DNA from: Clostridia bacterium
GTDB taxonomy: Bacteria > Bacillota > Clostridia > Oscillospirales > Acutalibacteraceae
Reading direction: 5' to 3'
Assembly (NCBI GenBank): GCA_024404125.1
Contig: JAKSQL010000024.1
Span: 1-10,430, forward strand
Length of the DNA stretch: 10,430 nucleotides
A program made the position numbers and the translations under genes. Positions 4,073-10,430 of the stretch are shown here, in pieces (positions within the stretch are counted from its first letter, which is position 1; each line of letters opens with the position of its first letter). The notes under the pieces were generated by a model. The model was not told where the DNA came from and ran no database searches. It saw only the letters and a list, made by a program, of their open reading frames with translations.

Positions 4073-6424
4073 ATGACTTTAAGCGATTTGGAAATAGGCA
4101 AAAGCGCCAAGATAACCTTTGTAGGCGGTAAAGGCGCTTTAAGGCAGCATTTTCTTGATATGGGTGTAATACCGGGTGCTACGGTAACATTAGTTAAATA
4201 TGCGCCTATGGGTGATCCTATGGAACTGCTTATCCACGGGTACGAACTAACCCTGCGCGTTGCCGATGCCAAAAAAATAAAGGTTGAAAGTCTTGAAAAT
4301 GAAGATGCGAAAATAAAATCGCAGGAAAATAAAAAGCAACTTGTTTACACCGCTCACCCGGGTTACGGTGAAGAAGGCAAATATCACGTAAAGGCGGACG
4401 AAAATCCTCTCCCAAAATCAGCAAAACTTACCTTTGCGCTTGCGGGTAATCAAAACTGCGGCAAAACCACACTCTTTAACGCGCTTACGGGGGCAAATCA
4501 GCACGTAGGCAATTTCCCCGGTGTTACGGTTGACAGAAAGAGCGGGCCTATAAAAAACCAAGATAATACCCTCGTTACCGACCTGCCGGGTATTTACTCG
4601 CTTTCTCCGTACACATCAGAGGAAATAGTTTCCCGCGAGTTTATTATAGACGAAAAACCGACAGGTATTATAAATATAGTAGATGCCACAAATATAGAGA
4701 GAAATTTATATCTTACTTTGCAGCTTATGGAACTCGGTGTTCCCATAGTGTTAGCACTTAATATGATGGACGAAATGCGTGATAACGGCGGCACCGTTAA
4801 TATAAACGTGATGGAGGAAATGCTCGGCATTCCGGTAGTGCCGATTTCCGCCGCTAAAAACGAGGGTGTTGACGAACTTGTAAAGCACGCGCTTCATATT
4901 GCAAAGTATCAGGAGCGCCCCGGCAGAACGGATTTTTGCGGTAAAAACGATAACGGCGGCGCGGTACATAGGGCACTTCACAGTATAATGCATTTAATAG
5001 AGGACCACGCGGAGAGCGCCGGAATACCCGTAAGATTTGCCGCGAGCAAACTTGTTGAGGGTGACGATATTGTGTTAGAAGCACTAAACCTTACTACAAA
5101 CGAGAAAGAAATGCTTGAACACATAATAATTCAAATGGAAAACGAGCGCGGACTCGACCGCGCCGCCGCGATAGCTGATATGCGCTTTTCATTTATTAAA
5201 GACCTATGCGCAAAATCGGTATTAAAGCCGAAAGAGAGCAAAGGTCATTTAAGAAGCCGCAGGATAGATAAAATACTTACGGGCAAGTATACGGCAATAC
5301 CGTCTTTTATTGCGATTATGGCGGCGGTGTTTTACTTTACTTTCAATCTGATAGGTGCATATTTCCAAAAATTGCTTGAAAGCGGTATAAACTATCTTAC
5401 AAATACACTTGATACCTTGCTTACAAATTTAAACGTAAATAAAATTTTACATTCGCTTATAATAGACGGGGTCTTTAAGGGTATAGGCAGTGTGCTTTCG
5501 TTTATTCCTATAATAGTAATACTGTTTTTCTTTCTTTCAATGCTTGAAGATAGCGGATATATGGCTCGCGTTGCCTTTGTTACCGATAAACTTTTAAGAA
5601 AAATAGGACTTTCGGGCAGAAGTATAGTACCTATGCTTATAGGTTTTGGCTGTACTGTACCGGGGGTAATGGCAAGCAGAACTTTGCCGTCAGCCAGAGA
5701 CCGTAAACTCACCGTTATGCTTACCCCGTTTATGAGTTGCACCGCAAAATTGCCTATCTACATATTTTTAGCGCAGTTTTTAGCACCGAAATACAGCGGA
5801 CTTATAGTAGTGGCTTTGTATCTTCTCGGTATACTCACCGGTATTTTAGTGGCGCTTTGTTTAAAGCGCACCGTATTTAAAGGCGAAGCAGTACCGTTTG
5901 TTATGGAACTGCCTAATTACAGAATGCCCACTCTTAAAAATGTTTCAATGCTTCTTTGGGATAAGGCAAAAGATTTTGTTTCAAGAGCATTTACGGTGAT
6001 ATTTGCGGCATCAATAGTAATTTGGGCACTTACACACTTTGATTTCGGTTTTAACTATGTTGAAGATATAAACACCGCAAACAGTATACTTAAATCTGTC
6101 GCAACATTTATCGCACCCGTATTTTACCCGCTCGGGCTTAATTCCTGGAAAATAGTAACCGCGCTTACAAGCGGCTTTATAGCAAAAGAAAGTGTTGTAT
6201 CCTCCCTTGAAATTTTAGGTGTTACAAAAGAAATACTTTCTCCGCTTTCGGCGGCGGCATTGCTTACTTTTTCACTCCTCTATACACCCTGCGTTGCGGC
6301 GATAGCGTCAATCAAAAGGGAACTCGGCGGTAAATGGGCACTTATTACTGTACTGCTTCAGTGCTTTATAGCGTACGTTGTGGCGCTTATCGTAAGAACT
6401 GTCGGAATATTTATTTTACTGTGA
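4073..6424 (+). CDS. feoB: FeoA-FeoB fusion, ferrous iron transporter
   Basis: Predicted 783-residue inner-membrane Fe2+ importer. Residues 1-72 are a FeoA (SH3-like) domain: MTLSDLEIGKSAKI, LRQHFLDMGVIPGATVTLV and a closing beta-hairpin LTLRVADAKKIKV. A charged linker (about 73-115) follows. The G domain has G1 GNQNCGKT (125-132), G2 in NFPGVTV, G3 DLPG (170-173), G4 NMMD (230-233) and G5 SAAK (259-262). From about residue 410 there are multiple hydrophobic segments with the FeoB gate motifs GFGCTVPG (524-531, Cys527) and PFMSCTAKLP (Cys556). FeoA is usually a separate protein; fusion fixes a 1:1 ratio and places it beside the G domain, as in the known FeoAB fusions of some anaerobes. The ribosome binding site is GGGAGATGGGA. 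The small gene at 6432 follows after 7 nt, so the two are co-transcribed from the promoter at 3996. Confidence 0.96.
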   Translation: MTLSDLEIGKSAKITFVGGKGALRQHFLDMGVIPGATVTLVKYAPMGDPMELLIHGYELTLRVADAKKIKVESLENEDAKIKSQENKKQLVYTAHPGYGEEGKYHVKADENPLPKSAKLTFALAGNQNCGKTTLFNALTGANQHVGNFPGVTVDRKSGPIKNQDNTLVTDLPGIYSLSPYTSEEIVSREFIIDEKPTGIINIVDATNIERNLYLTLQLMELGVPIVLALNMMDEMRDNGGTVNINVMEEMLGIPVVPISAAKNEGVDELVKHALHIAKYQERPGRTDFCGKNDNGGAVHRALHSIMHLIEDHAESAGIPVRFAASKLVEGDDIVLEALNLTTNEKEMLEHIIIQMENERGLDRAAAIADMRFSFIKDLCAKSVLKPKESKGHLRSRRIDKILTGKYTAIPSFIAIMAAVFYFTFNLIGAYFQKLLESGINYLTNTLDTLLTNLNVNKILHSLIIDGVFKGIGSVLSFIPIIVILFFFLSMLEDSGYMARVAFVTDKLLRKIGLSGRSIVPMLIGFGCTVPGVMASRTLPSARDRKLTVMLTPFMSCTAKLPIYIFLAQFLAPKYSGLIVVALYLLGILTGILVALCLKRTVFKGEAVPFVMELPNYRMPTLKNVSMLLWDKAKDFVSRAFTVIFAASIVIWALTHFDFGFNYVEDINTANSILKSVATFIAPVFYPLGLNSWKIVTALTSGFIAKESVVSSLEILGVTKEILSPLSAAALLTFSLLYTPCVAAIASIKRELGGKWALITVLLQCFIAYVVALIVRTVGIFILL

Positions 6425-6431
6425 GGGAAAT

Positions 6432-6566
6432 ATGAATACTGCAAGTATAATTATTGCGTTACTGCTTTTTGCGGCTTTTGTGGCCGCAACCGTAAAAATA
6501 ATAAAGTCGCACAAAACTAACGGATGCAACGGTTGTTGCGGCAACTGTGAAAACTGTAAGAAATAA
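6432..6566 (+). CDS. FeoB-associated Cys-rich membrane protein
   Basis: A 44-residue protein encoded 7 nt after feoAB, with GAGGG overlapping the feoAB stop as ribosome binding site. Residues 4-25 form one membrane segment (ASIIIALLLFAAFVAATVKI). The tail GCNGCCGNCENC has Cys32, Cys35, Cys36, Cys39 and Cys42, in the pattern CxxCCxxCxxC. This matches the FeoB-associated Cys-rich membrane protein family (Pfam FeoB_associated), regularly found directly after feoB in Firmicutes. A role like gammaproteobacterial FeoC, in iron handling or Fe-S sensing, has been suggested for such partners, but the function is not established. It is the last gene before the terminator. Confidence 0.88.
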   Translation: MNTASIIIALLLFAAFVAATVKIIKSHKTNGCNGCCGNCENCKK

Positions 6567-6567
6567 T

Positions 6568-6610
6568 AAAAAGGCAACTTTGCGCGCTATAACGCAGGGT
6601 TGCCTTTTTT
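6568..6610 (+). terminator. Rho-independent terminator of the feoAB operon
   Basis: GGCAACTTTGCG (6573-6584) pairs with CGCAGGGTTGCC (6593-6604) with two T-G wobbles and an 8-nt loop, followed by T6. It begins 6 nt after the stop of the small Cys-rich gene. The A-rich left flank makes it partly bidirectional. Confidence 0.88.
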
Positions 6611-6619
6611 ATCTTTATG

Positions 6620-6628
6620 TGGTATAAT
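6620..6628 (+). promoter_or_regulatory. Extended -10 promoter, upstream copy
   Basis: TGGTATAAT fits the TGnTATAAT extended -10. A TTGCCT (6600-6605) 17 nt upstream could serve as -35 but lies in the terminator arm. A transcript from here would include all four hairpins. Confidence 0.45.
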
Positions 6629-6743
6629 AGATGCAGAAATCCTTGTGCAACAAGGATTTTGCACTTCGTGCAACGAATCTTCGATTCGTCTGCCTATTGA
6701 ATCACATCGTAAAAATGCCCTTGCAAGCAAGCATTTTTACTTG

Positions 6744-6752
6744 TGGTATAAT
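6744..6752 (+). promoter_or_regulatory. Extended -10 promoter of the phospholipid operon
   Basis: Second copy of TGGTATAAT (TGnTATAAT). There is no convincing -35 at 16-18 nt, so the extended -10 would carry recognition. The start codon of the PAP2-like gene is 30 nt downstream, with GGAAGG (6771-6776) as ribosome binding site. Confidence 0.55.
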
Positions 6753-6782
6753 AACCGCATATGATTTTTTGGAAGGCGTATT

Positions 6783-7460
6783 ATGAAAAAATTTCTTGAT
6801 AAGTTACTACCGAGATATGCCTACCTTGCTATATTTGCCGTAATTGCGGTAAATCTTATAGCATATTTCGGGAGCAAGCTTTTTATATCGAATGCAACCT
6901 GGCACAGTCTTGCAATAAGCGGGATTGACGATAAGATACCCTTTGTTCCGCAATTTATAATTATATACGTTCTGTCTTTTGTACAGTGGGGCGCCGGGTT
7001 TGTGCTCACCGCGCGTGAAAGTAAGCGGTTTTGTTACAGTATTTTTTCGGCTGAAATGATAGAAAAGATAATCTGCGCGATATGTTTTATAGTTTTTCCT
7101 ACCGCTATTGCCCGTCCCGATGTTTCGGGTGGCGGCTTTTGGAATTTTGCGGTAAGATTTGTTTACTTTTTTGATACACCCGCCGTTAATTTGTTTCCGT
7201 CAATACACGTTGCGGAAAGTTGGCTTTGTGTACGCTGTGCTTTTAAATATACCAAAGTGCCTAAATGGTATGCGGCATTAAACGCGGTGTTTACCGTTTT
7301 TGTTTGTGCTTCAATAGTGCTTGTGAAGCAACATTTCTTTATAGATATATTCGGCGGAATAGCCGTATGCGAACTTTCACTTTTGCTTTCAAAGGTATTT
7401 AAGGGTTATAGGGCGCTTGACTTTATTGAATCAAAACTATTAAAACAGGGGGACAAATAA
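6783..7460 (+). CDS. PAP2-superfamily membrane protein (PAP2_3/AUR1-like)
   Basis: Predicted 225-residue integral membrane protein with about six hydrophobic segments. The PAP2 signature is present in divergent form: FPTAIARP (105-112) for motif C1, LFPSIHVAES (137-146) for C2 with His142, and KQHFFIDIFGG (182-192) for C3 with His184 and Asp188. The canonical C3 Arg (S-R-x5-H) is replaced by Ile178, and KQH precedes the Asp as in the AUR1/PAP2_3 branch, where the fold transfers or removes lipid phosphate headgroups. The TAA stop overlaps the next ATG by one base (TAATG), so it is translationally coupled to pssA; this context suggests a substrate in phospholipid synthesis, for example a phosphatidyl or phosphatidylglycerol phosphate. 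The substrate is not determined, and phosphatase versus transferase activity cannot be decided from sequence. Confidence 0.78.
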   Translation: MKKFLDKLLPRYAYLAIFAVIAVNLIAYFGSKLFISNATWHSLAISGIDDKIPFVPQFIIIYVLSFVQWGAGFVLTARESKRFCYSIFSAEMIEKIICAICFIVFPTAIARPDVSGGGFWNFAVRFVYFFDTPAVNLFPSIHVAESWLCVRCAFKYTKVPKWYAALNAVFTVFVCASIVLVKQHFFIDIFGGIAVCELSLLLSKVFKGYRALDFIESKLLKQGDK

Positions 7461-8191
7461 TGATAGGCGTATACGATTATACCGTAATTCTCACCTACAT
7501 TTCTTTGCTTTCTGCCGGAACGGGAATAGTATCCTCGTTAAGCGGCGGCGGTCATCCGTATGTAGGCACATTCTTTCTGCTTATTTGCGGACTTTGTGAC
7601 TCGTTTGACGGTAAGGTGGCCCGTACGAAGAAAGACCGTTCGCGTCTTGAAATGAATTTCGGTATACAAATAGATTCCCTTTGCGATATAGTTTCCTTTG
7701 GTGTACTGCCTGCGTGTATGGGTGTTGCAACTCTACGCCGTTCGCCGATGCTCAGAGAACTTTTCGGTGTATTTAATGAAAATTGGTTTGATATATTTGT
7801 AGGCAAATGGTACTGTGTAGTAGGCCGTTTTTCACTTTTTGCCATACTCATATTATATATACTTGCCGCTATGATACGGCTTGCATACTTTAACGTTACC
7901 GAGGAAGAACGTCAGGAAAAAGAGGGCGGCGCAAGGGTTTACTATACAGGGCTTCCCGTAACCTCCGCGGCACTTGTATTTCCAACGTTTCTTATAATTC
8001 AAAGATTAGTGCCGGTTGATATTTCAATCCTCTATTTTGTTGTAACAATTCTTATGGGCTTTTCATTTATATCAAAAATAAAGGTAAAAAAGCCGGGACT
8101 TAAAGGTATACTTATTATGATTGCAATAGGCGCGGCAGAATTTATTATATTTGTGTTGATAAAGAATTTTTTGCCGGCAATTCACAGATGA
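7460..8191 (+). CDS. pssA: CDP-diacylglycerol--serine O-phosphatidyltransferase
   Basis: Predicted 243-residue multi-pass membrane enzyme joining serine to CDP-diacylglycerol to make phosphatidylserine, releasing CMP. The CDP-alcohol phosphatidyltransferase motif is clear: Asp47, Asp50-Gly51, Ala54-Arg55, Gly68, Asp72 and Asp76 in CDSFDGKVAR and FGIQIDSLCD. The Arg-to-Gly interval is 12 residues instead of the textbook 8-9; from memory this longer form is common in Clostridia PssA. The family alone could also be a PG-phosphate synthase or cardiolipin-type enzyme, but the IDSLCDIVSFGVLP stretch and the next gene (Psd) favour serine. The start codon overlaps the stop of the PAP2-like gene; GGGGGAC lies 5' of it. 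The next gene follows after 25 nt. Confidence 0.9.
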   Translation: MIGVYDYTVILTYISLLSAGTGIVSSLSGGGHPYVGTFFLLICGLCDSFDGKVARTKKDRSRLEMNFGIQIDSLCDIVSFGVLPACMGVATLRRSPMLRELFGVFNENWFDIFVGKWYCVVGRFSLFAILILYILAAMIRLAYFNVTEEERQEKEGGARVYYTGLPVTSAALVFPTFLIIQRLVPVDISILYFVVTILMGFSFISKIKVKKPGLKGILIMIAIGAAEFIIFVLIKNFLPAIHR

Positions 8192-8216
8192 TTTTTAAGA
8201 GTGGTGAGGTTTAATT

Positions 8217-9053
8217 ATGAGCAAGAATGCGCAGAGTAAATCTCTCCGCTTTTTATATAATAGCGTTTTAGGCAGAGCGATTCTTAAACTTTTAACTTTA
8301 CCGTTTATTTCAAAAATTTGCGGAGTTTACCTAAGCAGTCGCTTTTCAAAGCCGCTTATAAGCGGTTTTATTAAAAGAAACGGTATAATAAAAGAGCAGT
8401 ATTACAATAACGATTTTAAGACCTTTAACGATTGTTTCAGCCGAAAAATAAAAGAGGAATACCGCCCTGTTTGCAACGATAGCGATGCCGTAATAAGCGT
8501 GTGTGACGGTTATCTTTCCGCTTATAGTATAGACAGTAACACCGTTATCCCCGCAAAGCAAAGCGCATACAGTATTTGCGATTTGCTGAATGACAGTGCT
8601 CTTGCAGAAAAGTTTAACGGCGGAGTTTGTGTTGTTATAAGACTCGGTGTTGAAAATTATCATCGCTACTGTTATGTTGATAACGCCCAAAAAGGCGAAA
8701 ATGTATTCATAAAAGGTGTACTTCACACCGTAAGACCGATAGCACTAAGAAAATATCCGGTATTTGTTCAGAACTGCCGTGAATATACTGTACTTGAAAG
8801 CGAAAATTTAGGCACCGTAGTTCAAATGGAAATAGGCGCAATGCTTGTAGGTAAAATAAAAAACTTTCACGGTAGTGCGAGTGTTAAAAGAGGGCAGGAG
8901 AAAGGCACATTTCTTTACGGCGGCAGTACGGTCATTATGCTCTTTGAAAAAGATAAAATTGAACTTGACGATAAGTTTTTAGACAATACCGCTGCGGGAG
9001 TTGAAACCCCCGTCAGATTAGGTGAAAAAATAGGTACACGAAAGGTAATGTGA
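8217..9053 (+). CDS. psd: Phosphatidylserine decarboxylase proenzyme
   Basis: Predicted 278-residue proenzyme that converts phosphatidylserine to phosphatidylethanolamine. The self-cleavage motif is YGGSTVI: the chain would break between Gly236 and Ser237, giving a beta chain and a 42-residue alpha chain whose Ser becomes the pyruvoyl group. Likely self-cleavage residues are Asp97 (CDGYL), His149 (NYHRY) and Ser237. EIGAMLVGKI and RGQEKGTF precede the site as in the family. The length fits the short Firmicutes/E. coli-type enzymes, with no C2 or other extra domain. GTGAGG lies 7 nt before the ATG. It is downstream of pssA, giving both steps to PE in order. The next gene begins 1 nt after its stop. 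Confidence 0.94.
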   Translation: MSKNAQSKSLRFLYNSVLGRAILKLLTLPFISKICGVYLSSRFSKPLISGFIKRNGIIKEQYYNNDFKTFNDCFSRKIKEEYRPVCNDSDAVISVCDGYLSAYSIDSNTVIPAKQSAYSICDLLNDSALAEKFNGGVCVVIRLGVENYHRYCYVDNAQKGENVFIKGVLHTVRPIALRKYPVFVQNCREYTVLESENLGTVVQMEIGAMLVGKIKNFHGSASVKRGQEKGTFLYGGSTVIMLFEKDKIELDDKFLDNTAAGVETPVRLGEKIGTRKVM

Positions 9054-9054
9054 A

Positions 9055-10020
9055 ATGACAAAAGCAGTAATTCTTTTTATACTCGGTTTAGTGTTGCTCA
9101 TTAAGGGCGGCGATTGGTTTGTAGACGGCGCTACGGGCATAGCAAGGCGTTTTAAAATACCCGAAATTCTTATCGGTGCCACAGTTGCATCAATAGGTAC
9201 TACGCTTCCCGAGGTTATGGTATCCGACGGTGCGGCTCTTGCGCGCAACGAGGATAAGGCATACGGCAACGCGATAGGTTCAATTATCTGCAACACCGCG
9301 CTTATATCCGCAATAACACTTGTTTTCGCGCCGAGCGAGGTTGATAGAAAGACCTTTAAAACACCGGTAATATTTTTCTTTATATCGGCGGTCTTTTATG
9401 CGTTGGTTGCATATTTGTTTAAAGACTTTTCAAGATTTATCGGCATTTGTCTGCTTGCGGTTTTCGTAGTTTATATGATATTTACAGTGTTGCAGGCGAA
9501 AAAAGAGATAACCCTTAATAAACCCGAAGAAGATACAACATACGAGGGCAATACTTTAAAAGATATTGTTTTGCTTATAATCGGTGCGGCACTTATTGCG
9601 GTAGGAGCTAAATTTTTGGTTGATAACGGCACATATATCGCAGAAGAACTCGGTGTACCGCAAACCGTAATTTCGCTTACCTTTGTAGCGCTCGGCACAT
9701 CACTGCCCGAACTTGTTACGGCAATAACCGCGCTTGTAAAAGGGCACGGCGCGCTCTCGCTTGGCAATATAGTGGGCGCAAACCTCTTTAATCTCGTTTT
9801 GGTAAGCGGACTTTCCGTAACACTAAGTCCCTTCAGTCTGCCAAGCGAAAAGCAGATATTAGGGCAAAACGCATCTCTTGTAGTGGACGTTCCCGTTATG
9901 TTTGCCGTAATGCTTATTATGACTTTACCTGCGCTTATAAAAGGCAAACTTTATCGCACACAGGGCATACTCCTGCTGCTTATATATGCCGCTTTCTGCG
10001 TGTTTCAGTTTGCACTTTAG
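9055..10020 (+). CDS. Ca2+/Na+ antiporter, CaCA family (YrbG-like)
   Basis: Predicted 321-residue membrane protein with about ten hydrophobic segments in two inverted halves. The alpha-1 repeat is GATVASIGTTLPE...GNAIGSIICN (41-80, acidic Glu53); the alpha-2 repeat is TFVALGTSLPE...LGNIVGANLFN (209-246, acidic Glu219). These carry the ion-binding residues of Ca2+/cation exchangers, which use the Na+ (or K+/H+) gradient to export Ca2+. A charged cytoplasmic loop (about 147-170) joins the halves. It starts 1 nt after the psd stop, with AAAGG 9 nt upstream, so it is the last gene of the phospholipid operon; why it sits there is unclear, though divalent cations interact with anionic lipids. It ends in TAG, followed by TAA within 6 codons. 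Confidence 0.93.
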   Translation: MTKAVILFILGLVLLIKGGDWFVDGATGIARRFKIPEILIGATVASIGTTLPEVMVSDGAALARNEDKAYGNAIGSIICNTALISAITLVFAPSEVDRKTFKTPVIFFFISAVFYALVAYLFKDFSRFIGICLLAVFVVYMIFTVLQAKKEITLNKPEEDTTYEGNTLKDIVLLIIGAALIAVGAKFLVDNGTYIAEELGVPQTVISLTFVALGTSLPELVTAITALVKGHGALSLGNIVGANLFNLVLVSGLSVTLSPFSLPSEKQILGQNASLVVDVPVMFAVMLIMTLPALIKGKLYRTQGILLLLIYAAFCVFQFAL

Positions 10021-10045
10021 TTTACTTGCAATAGATAAGAATAAC

Positions 10046-10083
10046 AAAAGACCTTTTGCCAAAATCGGCAAAAGGTCTTTTTA
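10046..10083. terminator. Strong bidirectional terminator
   Basis: Perfect 15-bp stem AAAAGACCTTTTGCC (10046-10060) with GGCAAAAGGTCTTTT (10067-10081), 6-nt loop, followed by T. It ends the phospholipid/antiporter operon and the convergent gene at 10095. Confidence 0.92.
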
Positions 10084-10094
10084 AATTTTACATA

Positions 10095-10430
10095 TTATTC
10101 TTTTGTAACTCTTTTAAATTTGCATTCGCGGCATTTTTCATCGTATGCGCCAAGCCATAATAAATCGCCGTTTTCAACCTTAAAGTAACCCGACTTATCA
10201 GAGTAAACCACCTTTTCGGTCTGCTTTCCGCTTTCATCGGTGGAAATTATGGATTGCTTTTCGTTTGAATAACCGAGCGTACCGTCACTTGAAAGGGAAG
10301 CGGTCATAGTCCACTGTACTGTTTCAAATGCGGAGTTTCCCCAACTTACAGTAATTATTGCACTGTTTTTGCCCGAAACCTCAACTTTTGCCGTAGCGCG
10401 CATACTCGTACTGTCCTGATAATTGCCGTC
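10095..10430 (-). CDS. Unrecognised beta-rich protein, C-terminal part
   Basis: Partial gene open to the right edge: 111 residues from DGNYQDSTSMRATAKVEVSG to the TAA at 10095. The ATG at 10403 is internal, because the same frame continues without a stop to 10430. The visible part is rich in Ser, Thr, Gly and short alternating hydrophobic stretches (AIITVSWGNSAFETVQWTMTA, in two parts AIITVSWGNS and AFETVQWTMTA), which suggests a beta-sandwich; SGYFKVENGDLLWLGA resembles a repeat strand. A CxxC (EKCRECKF) lies near the end. No catalytic motif is seen. From memory, similar Ser/Trp-rich C-terminal domains occur in Clostridia lipoproteins, but I cannot name the family, and the signal peptide would lie outside the window. 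It is convergent with the antiporter gene. Confidence 0.75.
   Translation of the reverse strand, partial: DGNYQDSTSMRATAKVEVSGKNSAIITVSWGNSAFETVQWTMTASLSSDGTLGYSNEKQSIISTDESGKQTEKVVYSDKSGYFKVENGDLLWLGAYDEKCRECKFKRVTKE

Larger units (their letters stand above)
6618..6753. repeat. Hairpin-dense intergenic element flanked by a 12-bp direct repeat
   Basis: TGTGGTATAATA occurs exactly at 6618-6629 and 6742-6753. Between the copies lie four hairpins: AAATCCTTG/CAAGGATTT (6637-6659, 5-nt loop); TTGCAC/GTGCAA (6659-6673, TTC loop); ACGAATC/GATTCGT (6673-6689, TTC loop); and GTAAAAATGC/GCATTTTTAC (6709-6740), which can add an inner TTGC/GCAA. No protein is encoded. It may be a small dispersed repeat or a non-autonomous element that duplicated its target, or a structured leader or small RNA. 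No terminal inverted repeats were found at its outer ends. Confidence 0.6.

Noticed and set aside
4230..5742. Several antisense open frames over feoAB (64-116 aa)
   Set aside because: They mirror the FeoB coding sequence, have no supporting start signals, and show no plausible protein composition.
6637..6740. CRISPR array or riboswitch in the hairpin-rich gap
   Set aside because: The hairpins differ from one another, so there is no repeat-spacer pattern; I recognise no known riboswitch core and no terminator/antiterminator pair before the PAP2 gene.

Overview
The window looks like chromosome from a low-to-moderate-GC anaerobic Firmicute, probably an uncultured gut Clostridia member (Oscillospiraceae/Ruminococcaceae-like). 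This is an inference from strong AGGAGG-type ribosome binding sites, sigma-A-like promoters, a FeoAB fusion followed by the small Cys-rich FeoB-associated protein, a Clostridia-style phosphatidylserine synthase, and an XRE regulator of a type common in gut Clostridia. There is no rRNA, tRNA, CRISPR array, integrase or transposase.

Layout. (1) 1-222: the 3' end of an M23 (LytM-type) peptidase gene and its terminator. (2) 254-1876: a small accessory block with two successive 'XRE repressor / divergent SLOG (YpsA/DUF1273-like) gene' cassettes. In cassette A (XRE at 254-586) the SLOG gene survives only as a 44-codon 5' stub (711-845). In cassette B (XRE at 872-1177) the SLOG gene (1313-1816) is intact. 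Both divergent promoter regions contain palindromes that could be the XRE operators. The block is bracketed by two hairpin terminators with the same stem sequence. (3) 1882-2856, minus strand: a membrane-anchored alpha/beta hydrolase. (4) 2959-3990: a D-lactate dehydrogenase-type gene that is full length except for one in-frame TAG at codon 89. (5) 3996-6610: an iron-uptake operon with a promoter, an 18-bp perfect palindrome at the likely transcription start (probable DtxR-family operator), feoAB, a 44-aa FeoB-associated protein and a terminator. (6) 6618-6753: an intergenic run of four hairpins flanked by an exact 12-bp repeat that includes an extended -10 promoter. (7) 6783-10083: a four-gene operon with PAP2-like membrane enzyme, phosphatidylserine synthase, phosphatidylserine decarboxylase and a Ca2+/Na+ antiporter, ended by a strong bidirectional terminator. 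(8) 10095-10430, minus strand: the C-terminal part of an unrecognised, probably secreted beta-rich protein that continues past the window.

How the genes work together. PssA and Psd are consecutive steps to phosphatidylethanolamine (CDP-diacylglycerol + serine to PS, then decarboxylation). The PAP2-like protein probably works on a lipid phosphate or headgroup in the same membrane. The antiporter is translationally linked to psd but has no obvious biochemical link. FeoAB and its small partner form a ferrous-iron importer that is probably repressed when metal is plentiful. The most unusual features are the duplicated and partly degraded XRE/SLOG cassettes, the single amber codon in an otherwise perfect ldh, and the hairpin-dense intergenic element.
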